The notes: generated by a model from the sequence alone, not told the origin. A stretch of 64,000 bases of DNA from Rhizobium skierniewicense (GCF_014196515.1 NZ_JACIDV010000003.1:186001-250000), one strand, 5' to 3'. Counted from the stretch's first letter, positions 27,057 to 36,725 are shown. Made by a program: numbers and translations.

Positions 27057-28826
27057 TCAATCGAGTTGCCCGAGTTTCCTAAGCCGATATTCCAGTTTGG
27101 CGCGTGTTATTCCCAGCTGGCGCGCTGCGGCGGAAACGTTTCCACCTGCGGCGGCCAGCCACGAAACGTAAAGCTCTGTCTCGGCCCGTTTGAGTGCGTC
27201 GGGTGTCGTTATCGGATGGCCTGGATCCTCGCGGTGCTCGGCCGATTGTGATGCCGTAGAAATCCGACCGCCTTCGGTCAGTTTGAGCGCGGGCGACGGC
27301 ATCATCTCGAAGCCTGTAAACATATGCTGCAGGTCGATCAATGAGCCGCTTTCGGAAAGAATGACGCCGCGCTCGACGAGGTTCTGGAGTTCGCGGATAT
27401 TGCCAGGGAAATCGTAAGCCAGAAGCGCGTCCATAGCCCGGCGGGTGAAACCGGCGGTGTCACGCCGATGTCGATCTCGGAAGAACGTCAGAAAATGCGC
27501 GGCGAGGAGTGGGATATCGTCGCGACGGTCGCGAAGCGGCGGGATGACGATCGGGAACACGCAGAGCCGAAAATACAGGTCCTGCCGGAAGCGTCCGCCC
27601 CTGACCTCTGCAGCAAGGTCGACATTCGACGCGGTGACGACACGAACGTCCACCGGTATCGTCCTTGTGCCGCCGACGCGTTCGATCTTCCGCTCCTGGA
27701 TAGCTCGAAGGACCTTGCCTTGCGCCGAATAGGTAAGAGAGGCAATCTCGTCGAGGAACAGCGTGCCACCGTGGGCGCGTTCGAAATATCCGGCGCGCGA
27801 CTGGACAGCGCCGGTAAAGGCACCTTTTTCAACGCCGAACAGCTCGGACTCGACCAGTGCTTCCGGGATGGCGGCGCAATTGATCGGCACGAAGGGCTTG
27901 TCCTGACGCGGGCTGAGCCTGTGTAACTCGTTCGAGAAAAGCTCCTTTCCCACACCGGATTCGCCGATGAAGAGCACCGTCGCGTCTGTGTCGGCCACCT
28001 TTTCGAGCATTAGCCTCGTTCGCAGGAAGCTGGCCGAAACGCCAACGACCTGGCCGTCTGGTACGGTGGGTGATTTTGCCGCCGATGTCGGCACCCCCGG
28101 GTTCACCGCTACGGGGCGGCGGCCGCTCCAGTCGAGGCCGAGATACTGGCGTTCGGGCGCACCGTCACCCCAGGCATCGGCATGTTGACCGACGACGAAG
28201 CAGCGCGGTGCGCCCATGGCTGCGCATTCGATTTCGCGGAACACCACCGGCTTGCCGAAGAGCGTGCTGGTATAGCCTGAGGGATACCCGATCTGCATCC
28301 AGCAGACGGGCTCGCTGGCAATACCATAGCTTGAGAGATGCTCGGCGGCCTCCGAGGAATCGTCCCAGTAGAATTCGCCGAAATAGGTCCCTTTGCGGAG
28401 ATCAAACTGGAACTGCTTGGTCGTGACCTTGACGAAGCCTTCAAGCGTATGGACACGGGGACCTGCGGCGAGTGCATGGGTTAGATCCTCCTGCGCGAAC
28501 CGCTTCTGGATCAGCTCCGCATCCCGAACGCCCTGCATGTAGCCGACACGCATGAACAGACCCTTGGCTGTCTCTATCCCGAAGGCATCGATGATCTCCT
28601 GCCGAAGCCGGCCGAGAACGAGCGACTGGATCAGGAGCATGCGCTGGTCGTTGAGCCAGATGCGGCCGTCGCCAAGCGCAAAATTCAGGGCCTCGGCGAG
28701 GTCTGCAAGAGTTGGGGTAGCCCCCGTGTCGAGTTCGCTGAAGGCGCCACGCGTCAAAATCCTCCCTGTCTTGCGGGAGGCTTCGGCAAGGGAGATAAGG
28801 TGATCCGGCGCCTGCGGGTCTTTCAT
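27057..28826 (-). CDS. Sigma-54-dependent activator of the XylR/DmpR type (XylR_N, V4R, AAA+, Fis)
   Basis: 589 aa. The N-terminal aromatic-sensing XylR_N domain (about residues 30-125) is followed by a V4R segment (about 130-210, [22 protein letters not shown]). The AAA+ domain has Walker A GESGVGKE near residue 290, GAFTGA near 337 for sigma-54 contact, and Walker [11 protein letters not shown] Fis-type helix-turn-helix is at the C-terminus ([20 protein letters not shown]). The class binds an aromatic effector directly and then opens -24/-12 promoters. It is divergent from the benzaldehyde-type dehydrogenase gene, which has a clear -24/-12 element, like AreR with areCBA in Acinetobacter. 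ATG 28826 is taken as start; GTG 28832 is an alternative. Confidence 0.9.
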   Translation of the reverse strand: MKDPQAPDHLISLAEASRKTGRILTRGAFSELDTGATPTLADLAEALNFALGDGRIWLNDQRMLLIQSLVLGRLRQEIIDAFGIETAKGLFMRVGYMQGVRDAELIQKRFAQEDLTHALAAGPRVHTLEGFVKVTTKQFQFDLRKGTYFGEFYWDDSSEAAEHLSSYGIASEPVCWMQIGYPSGYTSTLFGKPVVFREIECAAMGAPRCFVVGQHADAWGDGAPERQYLGLDWSGRRPVAVNPGVPTSAAKSPTVPDGQVVGVSASFLRTRLMLEKVADTDATVLFIGESGVGKELFSNELHRLSPRQDKPFVPINCAAIPEALVESELFGVEKGAFTGAVQSRAGYFERAHGGTLFLDEIASLTYSAQGKVLRAIQERKIERVGGTRTIPVDVRVVTASNVDLAAEVRGGRFRQDLYFRLCVFPIVIPPLRDRRDDIPLLAAHFLTFFRDRHRRDTAGFTRRAMDALLAYDFPGNIRELQNLVERGVILSESGSLIDLQHMFTGFEMMPSPALKLTEGGRISTASQSAEHREDPGHPITTPDALKRAETELYVSWLAAAGGNVSAAARQLGITRAKLEYRLRKLGQLD

Positions 28827-28850
28827 GATCACATCGACATGTTATGAATT

Positions 28851-28880
28851 TAATGAAGTGTATTTCATTATTTTATGAAG
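28851..28880. promoter_or_regulatory. Overlapping palindromes, probable upstream activator sites
   Basis: Two inverted repeats overlap here: TAATGAA-N6-TTCATTA (28851-28870) and TTTCAT-N6-ATGAAG (28863-28880). Their centres are 11 bp apart, about one helical turn. The second ends 113 bp before the -24 GG of the downstream sigma-54 promoter. A copy with 14 of 18 identical bases lies at the same relative position near 45499. These features fit enhancer sites of the adjacent activator. Confidence 0.7.
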
Positions 28881-28992
28881 CGCAATGAGTTGTATGGCGT
28901 CAGGATCAAACGCACTAGCTGTGCGCAAAATCTCAAATACTTTCAATTTCTTACGAGGAGGCGCCACGGTTCATCCCCGTGTTTTGGGGAAC

Positions 28993-29008
28993 TGGCACAG
29001 GCCTTGCA
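28993..29008 (+). promoter_or_regulatory. Sigma-54 (-24/-12) promoter of the aryl alcohol/aldehyde dehydrogenase operon
   Basis: TGGCAC (28993-28998), five bases, then TTGCA (29004-29008) gives the exact GG-N10-GC spacing and fits the YTGGCAC-N5-TTGC consensus. It lies 140 bp upstream of the dehydrogenase start, and a sigma-54 activator gene sits on the other side. No coding sequence is seen in 28833-29148. Confidence 0.88.
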
Positions 29009-29148
29009 ACACAGTGAATAGCCGCTGGAGGAAGCGGCAGGAGGCTTTAAACCAAGGGTACGCGACGTCGGTCGAAGAGACAGTCAATCTCGTGACGGCG
29101 GAGCTATGCCTTTGATTTCGAGCACGTGCGAGTTTGAGGAGGAACACG

Positions 29149-30621
29149 ATGAACATCGAAAACCAGAATTTTCTCGATCGTGAGCGCTGGCAGGGTCGCG
29201 CCCTGTTTGGCGACTGGCAGACGACTGCGGCTGGCGTCATGGATGTGACGGATCCGGCGACCGGAGCGGTCATTGCCTCAGTCGGTGTTGGCGGGCCGTC
29301 CGATATCGCCCGTGCCGCTGCCGAAGCGCGCTCGGCTCAGAAGGCTTGGGCAAAGACCCTGCCCACCGAGCGGGCGCGCATCCTGTCCAGGGCCGCCGAC
29401 CTTCTCGAAGAGAACCGTTCGGAGCTGATCCCCTGGATCATGCGGGAATCCGGCTCGATCTATCCGAAGGCTGGCATCGAGATCGGGGATGGTGCGCTCT
29501 TCATTCGGCATGCGGCGACACTGGCGACCCAGCCGATGGGCCTGTTGATCCCGTCGATCGATGAGCGAACCAGCTACGCCAAGCGCGTGCCGCACGGCGT
29601 CGTTGGCGTGATCTCGCCGTTTAATTTCCCTCTCGTGCTGTCGGTCCGCTCGATCGCGGCGGCTCTGGCCTTCGGCAATGCAGTGGTTCACAAGCCTGAT
29701 CCGCGCACGCCGATCTCGGGTGGCATCATCATTGCTCGGATTTTCGAGGAAGCAGGCCTGCCCAAGGGCGTCCTTCAGGTCGTTCCCGGCGGTGCCGATG
29801 CCGGCGAGGCGATGTGTATCGATCCCAATATTGCGATGATCTCGTTTACGGGTTCGGCACGCGGCGGCTCCAAGGTGGCGGAGATCGCGGGCAAGCATTT
29901 CAAGAAGGTCCAGCTCGAACTTGGCGGCAAGAACTCGCTCATCGTTCTCGACGACGCCGATCTTGATATCGCGGCATCAAACTCGGCCTGGGGTGCCTTT
30001 CTGCACCAGGGCCAGATCTGCATGGCGACCGGCCTTATTCTGGCCGATGAGACGATCGTTGAAGCCTTGACGGAGAAGCTCGTCGCCAAGGCATCCGATA
30101 TGCCAGCAGGCGACCCTTTGAGCCATCAGGTGACGCTCGGCCCCGTCATCTCGGATGAGCAGGTGGCGGCCATACAGGCGATCGTCGACGACGCCGTCGC
30201 CAAGGGCGCCCGCCTTCTGGCCGGTGGCACCTATGAAGGCCGATATTATGCAGCGACGGTGTTGGCGGATGTCCGGCCAGGCATGCGTGCCTTCGAGGAG
30301 GAAATCTTCGGACCGGTCGCCTGCATCGCAAGCTTCAAGACGGATGCGGAAGCGATCTCCTTGACCAATGACAGCGACTACGGGCTCGCTGCCGGCGTCA
30401 TCTCGTCCGACACGGCCCGTGCGCTGAGGATCGCGGATGAGCTCGATGTCGGCATGGTCCATGTCAACGACCAGACGGTCAATGGCGGCCCTTTCGCGCC
30501 GTTCGGCGGTCCACGCAAATCCGGGAACGGCACCCGCATCGGCGGCCCGGCCGACGTGGAGGAGTTTACCACCTGGAAGTGGATCTCGGTCAAGCACGCT
30601 GCCACGCCCTATCCCTATTGA
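29149..30621 (+). CDS. Benzaldehyde-type NAD(P)+ aldehyde dehydrogenase
   Basis: 490 aa of the aldehyde dehydrogenase superfamily, nearest in feel to XylC/AreC benzaldehyde dehydrogenases. Landmarks: ISPFNFPLVLS near residue 155, FTGSARGG (NAD site), LELGGKNSLIVLDDAD with the catalytic Glu near residue 255, HQGQICMATG with the nucleophilic Cys near residue 288, and EEIFGPV. It oxidises aryl aldehydes to acids. ATG 29149 follows GAGGAGGAA. The aryl-alcohol dehydrogenase follows 75 bp later, so the operon takes an aryl alcohol to the acid in two steps under sigma-54 control. Confidence 0.88.
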   Translation: MNIENQNFLDRERWQGRALFGDWQTTAAGVMDVTDPATGAVIASVGVGGPSDIARAAAEARSAQKAWAKTLPTERARILSRAADLLEENRSELIPWIMRESGSIYPKAGIEIGDGALFIRHAATLATQPMGLLIPSIDERTSYAKRVPHGVVGVISPFNFPLVLSVRSIAAALAFGNAVVHKPDPRTPISGGIIIARIFEEAGLPKGVLQVVPGGADAGEAMCIDPNIAMISFTGSARGGSKVAEIAGKHFKKVQLELGGKNSLIVLDDADLDIAASNSAWGAFLHQGQICMATGLILADETIVEALTEKLVAKASDMPAGDPLSHQVTLGPVISDEQVAAIQAIVDDAVAKGARLLAGGTYEGRYYAATVLADVRPGMRAFEEEIFGPVACIASFKTDAEAISLTNDSDYGLAAGVISSDTARALRIADELDVGMVHVNDQTVNGGPFAPFGGPRKSGNGTRIGGPADVEEFTTWKWISVKHAATPYPY

Positions 30622-30696
30622 CGCCTGCCAACAGCAGGATGCGGGGCCATGGGCGCCCGCATCCTGCGCCAGCTACACCCTTTCCGGAGACCTGCC

Positions 30697-31797
30697 ATGC
30701 AGATCAAAGCCGCCGTCGCCCGCGCTGAGGGCGCTCAACTGAGCTTAGAAACCATCGACATCGAAGAGCCGAGAGACAATGAAATTCTCGTCAAGGTCGT
30801 TGCGACCGGCGTTTGCCATACCGATATCGTCGTGCGCGACGGCATGATGCCGACACCGCTGCCCGTCGTGCTCGGTCACGAAGGGGCAGGCGTGGTCGAA
30901 AAGGTCGGCCGCGCCGTCTCAAAAGTGAAAGCCGGCGATCGGGTGGTGATGACGTTCAACTCCTGTGGCCATTGCCCGACGTGCCAGGACCAACATGCCA
31001 GCTATTGCCACGAGTTCTTTCCACGCAATTTCTTCGCCACGCGGACGGATGGTTCAAGCGCGCTGTCGGTTGGCGACGAGCGCATCAATGGCAATTTCTT
31101 CGGACAATCGTCTTTCGCCACCCATGCCATCTGCCATGAAGTGAACGTCGTCAAGGTGCCCGAGACGGCGCCGCTTGAACTGCTCGGGCCGCTTGCCTGC
31201 GGTATCCAGACAGGGGCGGGTGCCGTGATGAACGCGCTCAAGGTCTCGGCTGGAAAGTCATTTGCCGTGTTCGGCTCGGGTTCGGTCGGGCTTTCCGCCA
31301 TCATGGCGGCCAAGGCCGTCGGCGCGACGACGATTATCGCGGTCGACATGAACGATGAGCGGCTGGCCATGGCGCGCGAACTTGGCGCCACGCATGTGAT
31401 CAATCCCGGCAACGTCGATGCAACGACGGAAATTCTGGCGATCACGGGATATGGTCTTCATTTCGCGCTCGATACGACGGGGATTTCCAGCGTCATTCGC
31501 GGCGCGGTGATGGCACTGGCGCCCATGGGCACCTGTGGCGTTCTCGGCGTATCCGCCGTGGGAAGCGAAATCCATCTCGACGAGGTCCATTTCATGAGCG
31601 GTGGCCGACGCCTCATGGGCATCGTAGAGGGTGAATCCAACCCCGATACCTTCATTCCCATTCTGGTCGAACTCTATGCTCAGGGCCTGTTTCCCTTCGA
31701 CAGGCTGGTGAAGTTTTACAACTTCGCGGACATCAACCAGGCGATCAACGATTCCGAGAGCGGGCGAACCGTCAAGGCGATCGTGAGGATGCAATAG
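30697..31797 (+). CDS. Zinc-dependent aryl-alcohol (benzyl alcohol) dehydrogenase
   Basis: 366 aa, class III-like medium-chain alcohol dehydrogenase. Catalytic zinc ligands are visible as Cys in GVCHTD (near residue 37), His-Glu in GHEGAG (near 60) and Cys in GPLACG (near 168). The structural zinc is held by the four Cys of CGHCPTCQDQHASYC. The cofactor site is FGSGSVG (near 190). It matches the XylB/AreB group that oxidises benzyl alcohols to aldehydes. ATG 30697 is chosen because GGAGA lies 8 nt upstream and family homology begins there; an ATG at 30649 would add 16 unrelated residues. Confidence 0.88.
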   Translation: MQIKAAVARAEGAQLSLETIDIEEPRDNEILVKVVATGVCHTDIVVRDGMMPTPLPVVLGHEGAGVVEKVGRAVSKVKAGDRVVMTFNSCGHCPTCQDQHASYCHEFFPRNFFATRTDGSSALSVGDERINGNFFGQSSFATHAICHEVNVVKVPETAPLELLGPLACGIQTGAGAVMNALKVSAGKSFAVFGSGSVGLSAIMAAKAVGATTIIAVDMNDERLAMARELGATHVINPGNVDATTEILAITGYGLHFALDTTGISSVIRGAVMALAPMGTCGVLGVSAVGSEIHLDEVHFMSGGRRLMGIVEGESNPDTFIPILVELYAQGLFPFDRLVKFYNFADINQAINDSESGRTVKAIVRMQ

Positions 31798-32227
31798 TCT
31801 AGGAGGCACGCATCCGAAATAATGTCACGCCACAGGGCATGGATTTGCAATGTAGGGGTGGTCCGGGACGATACCGATAGCGAGCAGCCAAATCTCAGGA
31901 TCGAATGTTGCGCTGGGCTATTGGGGGAAACGGGTGGGGGACGTCGACCCGAACCGTTGCTTTGTCAGCTTCGGCCCGCGCGAGGGCTCCCGCCCAAACG
32001 CGTGCCGGGCAGGCCACGGCCCGGAGGCTCGGCATCTCCAGCAATATCGCGCTCGCCAAGAACAGCTTGGAGGAGGTGTGCGCCGACCATCCGTTTCTAG
32101 GCGAGCCAAATCGACCGGGGCTGAGATCGCCCGGTCGATTGCTGACCGAAGTTGGTCTGAAAAGTCATCCATCGATAGGCCTGAGCTCAGGCAACGCCGC
32201 CCTCTCGATGATGAGGCCAAAAAAATC
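31798..32227. other. Non-coding gap between convergent operons
   Basis: This 430-bp stretch separates the 3' ends of the aryl-alcohol dehydrogenase and vdh. Short open frames cross it, but none has a ribosome site or a recognisable protein. The only structure seen is the hairpin at 32109-32140. Confidence 0.5.
32109..32140. terminator. Strong hairpin between convergent genes, possible terminator
   Basis: AATCGACCGGG (32109-32119) and CCCGGTCGATT (32130-32140) form a perfect 11-bp stem with a 10-nt loop, 88 bp past the vdh stop. No T tract follows on either strand, so termination by this element is an inference from stem strength and position. Confidence 0.5.
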
Positions 32228-33679
32228 CTAGAAAGGATAGTGCTGGTTCGGATCCTCGATTGTGATCCAGCGCAGTTCCGTGAACTCGGCGATGCCGGAT
32301 TTGCCGCCGAAGCGGCCGTAGCCACTGCCTTTCACACCGCCAAAGGGCATCTGGGCCTCGTCGGAGACGGTCGGGCCGTTGATGTGGCAGATGCCGGATT
32401 CGATACGGCCAGCAACCGAAAGGGCGCGCTTGATATCGCGGCTGAACACGGCGCTCGACAGCCCGTATTCCGTATCGTTAGCGATGCGGATGGCTTCATC
32501 CTCGCTCGAAACCCTGATCACGGGCTTCACGGGACCAAAACTTTCTTCGGAATAGAGGCGCATGTCGGGCGTAACGCCGTCGAGCAGCGTCGCTTCCACG
32601 ACGCTTCCCTCGCGCTTGCCGCCGGCCACGAGTTTCGCACCCTTGGAGATGGCGTCGGCGGTCAGCTCGTCCATCTTGGCGGCGGCCTGCGCGCTGATCA
32701 TCGATCCCAGCACCACATGGCCGCGCGGATCGCCTGCCGGAAGGCTTCTCGCCTTCGCCGTGAGCTTCGCGACGAACTCATCTGCCACCGCCTCATGCAC
32801 GATGAGGCGTTCGGTCGACATGCAGATCTGCCCCATATTGGCGAAGGCGCCAAAGGCTGCGGCATTGACGGCACCGTCGATATCGGCGTCGTCGAGCACG
32901 ATCAGCGGCGCCTTGCCGCCGAGCTCCAGGAGGGCCGGTTTCAGATGCCGTCCGCACAGTTCGGCGATGATCCTGCCGACCTTGGTCGAACCGGTGAAAT
33001 TCACCCGGCGGACCCTCTCGTCGGAAATCAGATGTTCGACAATCCCAGGCGCGTCTTCCGGCGCGTTGGTAATCACGTTGATGACACCCGCCGGCAGTCC
33101 TGCATCAACCAGGCACTGAGCGATCAGACGGTGCGTGCCCGGGCACTGCTCTGAGGCTTTAAGGATGACGGTGTTGCCGCAAGCCAGCGGCATGGCGATG
33201 GCCCGAGTGCCCAAAATGACCGGCGCGTTCCAGGGTGCGATGCCGAGACATACTCCGGCCGCCTGACGCATGCCCATGGACAGGGAGCCCGGCTTGTCCG
33301 AGGGAATGACCTCGCCGGAAATCTGCGTTGTCATGGCCGCAGATTCCCGCAGGATGCTTGCGGCGAACATGACGTTGAAAGCACCCCAGGGGCCGGTTGC
33401 GCCCGTCTCCGCAGTCACCAGCTCGGAAAACTCCTCGACCTTGGATTCCATGATATCTGCGGCCTTCAGGAGGATCTTGCGCCTTTCGCCGGGTCCCGTC
33501 TTCGACCAGGCAGGAAATGCGGTGGCGGCTGCCTCGATCGCTCGCCGGGCATCGCCGAGGCTCGCTGCAGCGGCCGTCGTTGCGACGTCACCGGTATAGG
33601 GATTAATCCGGTCGTAGGTACGCCCGCTTTCGGCGGCCCGTTCGGAGCCGTTGATCAGCAGGGGGATGGTCGTCGTCAT
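32228..33679 (-). CDS. vdh: Vanillin (aryl aldehyde) dehydrogenase
   Basis: 483 aa aldehyde dehydrogenase of the vanillin/salicylaldehyde subgroup. It shows IAPWNAPVILGTRAIAMPLACGN near residue 145, NFTGSTKVGR, LELGGKAPLIVLDDADIDG with the catalytic Glu, MGQICMSTER with the nucleophilic Cys, and the C-terminal MPFGGVKGSGYGRFGGK. It converts vanillin to vanillate with NAD+, linking Ech to VanAB. GGAGAAG precedes the ATG. It lies 140 bp downstream of vanB on the same strand, so it is likely the last gene of the van operon. A truncated second copy sits by ech at 21962-22348. Confidence 0.88.
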   Translation of the reverse strand: MTTTIPLLINGSERAAESGRTYDRINPYTGDVATTAAAASLGDARRAIEAAATAFPAWSKTGPGERRKILLKAADIMESKVEEFSELVTAETGATGPWGAFNVMFAASILRESAAMTTQISGEVIPSDKPGSLSMGMRQAAGVCLGIAPWNAPVILGTRAIAMPLACGNTVILKASEQCPGTHRLIAQCLVDAGLPAGVINVITNAPEDAPGIVEHLISDERVRRVNFTGSTKVGRIIAELCGRHLKPALLELGGKAPLIVLDDADIDGAVNAAAFGAFANMGQICMSTERLIVHEAVADEFVAKLTAKARSLPAGDPRGHVVLGSMISAQAAAKMDELTADAISKGAKLVAGGKREGSVVEATLLDGVTPDMRLYSEESFGPVKPVIRVSSEDEAIRIANDTEYGLSSAVFSRDIKRALSVAGRIESGICHINGPTVSDEAQMPFGGVKGSGYGRFGGKSGIAEFTELRWITIEDPNQHYPF

Positions 33680-33819
33680 GGGTGTCTTCTCCGTTGAGGA
33701 ATGGGCTGGTTTTGATAGGAATTCGGGAGGGGTCGAAAAAGCGGTGGCTCACGGCGCAGGCGCACGTCGCCCCGGTGCGCGCCGTGCTGACCTCCCACAT
33801 CGCACGACCACATCCGTTT

Positions 33820-34788
33820 TCAGGCTCGATAGCCGATATCGATCACCGCGCGTCCCCCGGTAAATCGGGAGACGCAGGCACACATCTGCTCGTTGCTGTT
33901 CTTTTCCGCGTCGTTGAAGAAAACGTCGCGGTGATCGACGTCGCTGTCGGTTTCAACGATGCGGACAGCGCAGAGGCCGCATTCTCCCCGCTGGCAATCG
34001 TAGATCATATCAACCCCCGCACCGATCAACGCATCCAGCAGCGATTGGTCAGGCCGGACCGTCGTTTGGATGCCGCGATTGAGCACGGACACCTCGAAGG
34101 CGGTCTCGGTGAATTTTCCATTGTCGCCAAACACCTCGTAGCGCAGGCGGCTGACAGGGCGACCGCTTTCGAGCCAGACGTGCTTGACGGCCTGTAGCAG
34201 TCCGAGCGGACCGCAGACATAGGCTTCTCCATTCTCAGGAAGAGCAGCGATTTCTTTGGCGAGGTCCAAATTCCGGCCTTCGTCTGCCGGAAATACCTCG
34301 AGCCTGTTGGCCAGAAGGTCGGAGAGGTCATCGATGAACGGCATGACGCTGCGCGAGGCGCCGCCATAGATCATGCGCAGATCCTGATCCGCTGCCGCCA
34401 GCGTGCGCGCCATACCGTAGATGGGGGTGACGCCGATGCCGCCTGCGATCAGAAGATAACGACTGGCGCGCCAGGACAGCTCGAAGCGGTTCTCCGGTGC
34501 CGTCACATCGACCGCATCGCCTGGTTTGAGCGATGCGATGAAACGCGATCCGCCGCGGCTGTTGGGATGCAGCTTGGCCGCGATCGCCAGACAGCCGGGC
34601 GGTGCCGGCAGACATGTGTAGGTACGGATGGCGCGGGCGCCGTCAATGAGAACAGCGATATTGGTGTGTGAGCCCGGATCGAAGGGGGGAAGCGTGCCCT
34701 GCACGTCAAACTCCACCCGATGAACTCCCTCGGCGATTTCTGCGGTCGAACGGACGCTCGCCCGCCGCCACTCCATGTTCATGCGCAT
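33820..34788 (-). CDS. vanB: Vanillate O-demethylase reductase subunit
   Basis: 322 aa phthalate-dioxygenase-reductase-type protein: an FMN/flavin barrel (RTYTCLPAP near residue 58), an NAD domain (YLLIAGGIGVTPIYGMA near 110, YVCGPLGLL near 207) and a C-terminal plant-type [2Fe-2S] ferredoxin with CQRGECGLC plus a later Cys near 300. It passes electrons from NADH to the VanA oxygenase. The ATG at 34788 is preceded by GGGAGGAG. It follows vanR by 20 bp, so oxygenase, repressor and reductase are one transcript. Confidence 0.92.
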   Translation of the reverse strand: MRMNMEWRRASVRSTAEIAEGVHRVEFDVQGTLPPFDPGSHTNIAVLIDGARAIRTYTCLPAPPGCLAIAAKLHPNSRGGSRFIASLKPGDAVDVTAPENRFELSWRASRYLLIAGGIGVTPIYGMARTLAAADQDLRMIYGGASRSVMPFIDDLSDLLANRLEVFPADEGRNLDLAKEIAALPENGEAYVCGPLGLLQAVKHVWLESGRPVSRLRYEVFGDNGKFTETAFEVSVLNRGIQTTVRPDQSLLDALIGAGVDMIYDCQRGECGLCAVRIVETDSDVDHRDVFFNDAEKNSNEQMCACVSRFTGGRAVIDIGYRA

Positions 34789-34808
34789 TATTTCTCCTCC
34801 CAGAGTTT

Positions 34809-35540
34809 TTACGCGACAATCAGTGCGAGGCCCGGCACTTTCGGTATCAGGCTGCGATCCTCGCTCATGATAAATTCGAGATTTCTGCGCGCCAGCCGCG
34901 CATGTTCGCGACCCAGGAATTCGGCACGCGCCCCTTCTCGGCCCTCCAGTGCATTCACCATGTCGCGATGTTGCGTCTGCGCAAAAACCAGCGACTGGCG
35001 AAAAGCCGGAACGTCCTCCTGCTTTTCCAGAAAGGCGCTGGGGGAGGCAAAGGGCAGTTGCACGATCCGTTCCAGCTCCCGCCGCATGGTCTCGCTGCCC
35101 GGTAGCAGGGCCAGGGCCGCATGGAACTCCGCATTGAGCTCGACATACCGCTCGAAATGCATGTTTTCGGGACGGTCGGTAAAGGCGTCGTCGAGCGCAC
35201 GGACCAGCGCCCGCAGATGCCCAAGTCGCGCCGCCGGCACACCGCGTTCCGCCGCCAGCCGCAGCGCCGTTCCCTCCATGAGCCCGCGCAGTTCGATAGC
35301 ATCGAAGACATCTGCCGTGGTGAAGCTACGGATGGCGTAACCGCCCGAAGGGATCAGCTCCAGTAACCCCTCCTGCTCCAGTCGCGAAAGCGCAGCTCTC
35401 AGCGGCGTGCGGGAAACGCCGAGCATCTCGGAGAGGGCGACTTCGGAAAGGCGCTCACCCGCAGCCATGCCGCCACCGAGAACGATGTCACGCACACCGA
35501 GTAGGGCTTTAAGCGTCTGCGTGTCCCGCTTTGTCTCCAT
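34809..35540 (-). CDS. vanR: GntR-family (FadR subfamily) vanillate repressor
   Basis: 243 aa. The N-terminal winged helix (SEVALSEMLGVSRTPLRAALSRLEQEGLLE, about residues 30-60) is followed by an all-helical FCD ligand domain with LRGLMEGTALRLAAERG and the His residues that usually bind metal. VanR proteins of this subfamily release DNA on binding vanillate. ATG 35540 is selected because it follows the vanA stop by 4 bp with GGAG in front. Two GTATAC boxes, of the size typical for FadR-type sites, lie in front of vanA and one overlaps its promoter. Encoding the repressor between vanA and vanB makes the system autoregulated. Confidence 0.87.
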   Translation of the reverse strand: METKRDTQTLKALLGVRDIVLGGGMAAGERLSEVALSEMLGVSRTPLRAALSRLEQEGLLELIPSGGYAIRSFTTADVFDAIELRGLMEGTALRLAAERGVPAARLGHLRALVRALDDAFTDRPENMHFERYVELNAEFHAALALLPGSETMRRELERIVQLPFASPSAFLEKQEDVPAFRQSLVFAQTQHRDMVNALEGREGARAEFLGREHARLARRNLEFIMSEDRSLIPKVPGLALIVA

Positions 35541-35544
35541 GTGT

Positions 35545-36591
35545 CTACTCCGCAGCCAGTCGGACGGCCTGTTCACCATCGATCATGCGGTCGGTCAACT
35601 TGCGCGCCCACATCGATCCGGCATCGATATTGAGATTGTAGAACACGTGGTCGGGATTTGCCTCAATGGCTTTCTGCTGGGCTTCGAGAATGTCTTCATC
35701 CTCGCGGAAGACACCTGCGACAGCCTCGCGCAGCTTGTGCGTCCAGGCCTGGTTGCCGATGTCCCAGTTGCGTGCGAAAGCCCAGAAATAGTGACAGGTC
35801 GAATCTGTCTCGGGGGTCATCGTGTTGAGCACGAAACCGTTGACGCCCTGGCTCCTGTCGCCCTGCGGCGCACCCGTGCCGGCAACCGCGACGCCGACAT
35901 CGATGGCAACGGTCGAAGGGGCCTGGAAGTGGATAATCTGCCAGCGATCGACCTTGCCGGGCTTGCGCAGTTGATCGGACCAGAAGGGCGGTGGATCAAT
36001 CCCCTCCATCCAGCGTGTCACTGTCGCCGTCGTGTCGGAATGCGTGACCGTGAAGGGGGCTTCCGCAACGGCGCGGTTGCCGATCGACGAACCGTGCACG
36101 AATGTCTCATGGGTGAGATCCATGAGATTGTCGACAACGAGCCTATAGTCACATTTCACATGAATGACCTTGCCGTCGCTGGCCCATTCCGGATCGTCGT
36201 TCCAGTGCAGGTCGGGTATTTTGGTCGGATCGGCGAGAGCCGGATCCCCCATCCATATCCATAGAAACCGATGACGCTCCTCCAGTGGGTAGCTCTTGAC
36301 GCAAGCCGAAGGGTTGATGGTTTCCTGCGACGGCATATAGACGCAGCGGCCTGTCTCGTCGAACTCGAGCCCGTGATACCCGCAAATGACATTGTCGCCA
36401 TGCAACTCCCCTTTGGAGAGCGGCAGCAGCCTGTGCCAACAGGTGTCGGCCAGCGCGGCGGCCTTTCCGTTCTGCTTGCGAAACAGGACCACGGGCGTGC
36501 CGCAGATGGTTCGAGGCAACAGAGCCCGCTTCACCTCTACGTCGTAGGCGGCAGCGTACCAGGCATTAATAGGAAAAGTCCGGGGTTTCAT
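35545..36591 (-). CDS. vanA: Vanillate O-demethylase oxygenase subunit (Rieske)
   Basis: 348 aa. The Rieske [2Fe-2S] centre is given by CWH and CGYH separated as expected (about residues 48-70), and the mononuclear iron site by DNLMDLTHETFVH (Asp and two His near 155-167). VanA removes the O-methyl group of vanillate to give protocatechuate and formaldehyde. ATG 36591 has GGAGGAG ahead of it and starts the family homology (MKPRTFPINAWYAAAY). A longer reading from 36672 would run through the promoter, so it is rejected. It is the first gene of vanA-vanR-vanB-vdh. Confidence 0.93.
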   Translation of the reverse strand: MKPRTFPINAWYAAAYDVEVKRALLPRTICGTPVVLFRKQNGKAAALADTCWHRLLPLSKGELHGDNVICGYHGLEFDETGRCVYMPSQETINPSACVKSYPLEERHRFLWIWMGDPALADPTKIPDLHWNDDPEWASDGKVIHVKCDYRLVVDNLMDLTHETFVHGSSIGNRAVAEAPFTVTHSDTTATVTRWMEGIDPPPFWSDQLRKPGKVDRWQIIHFQAPSTVAIDVGVAVAGTGAPQGDRSQGVNGFVLNTMTPETDSTCHYFWAFARNWDIGNQAWTHKLREAVAGVFREDEDILEAQQKAIEANPDHVFYNLNIDAGSMWARKLTDRMIDGEQAVRLAAE

Positions 36592-36618
36592 CGCATCACT
36601 CCTCCAAGTGCTCAATAA

Positions 36619-36648
36619 TGAATACCATTCGTATACAGAAAATGTCAA
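36619..36648 (-). promoter_or_regulatory. vanA promoter with VanR box in the spacer
   Basis: Read on the minus strand, TTGACA (36648-36643) and TATTCA (36624-36619) are separated by 18 bp, a good sigma-70 promoter. The palindromic core GTATAC (36631-36636) lies in the spacer, where a bound repressor would block RNA polymerase. Confidence 0.75.
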
Positions 36649-36690
36649 ATACTTAGATAAATGGCGCAACAAATTATAATATTATCATTT

Positions 36691-36700
36691 TTGTATACAT
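36691..36700. promoter_or_regulatory. Second VanR-type box
   Basis: TTGTATACAT repeats the TCGTATACAG core found in the vanA promoter. The two GTATAC centres are 62 bp apart, about six helical turns, so two VanR dimers could act together. It lies just past the 3' end of the carnitine-dehydrogenase-like gene. Confidence 0.6.
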
Positions 36701-36725
36701 GGGGATGGTTATGGTGGGCCTTTGG

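Noticed and set aside
31905..32231. 108-codon open frame in the gap between the aryl-alcohol dehydrogenase and vdh
   Set aside because: No ribosome site, no recognisable protein, and it passes through a terminator-like hairpin.
31934..33154. 406-codon open frame on the plus strand opposite vdh
   Set aside because: The minus strand encodes an unmistakable aldehyde dehydrogenase. The antisense frame has no ribosome site and unusual composition.
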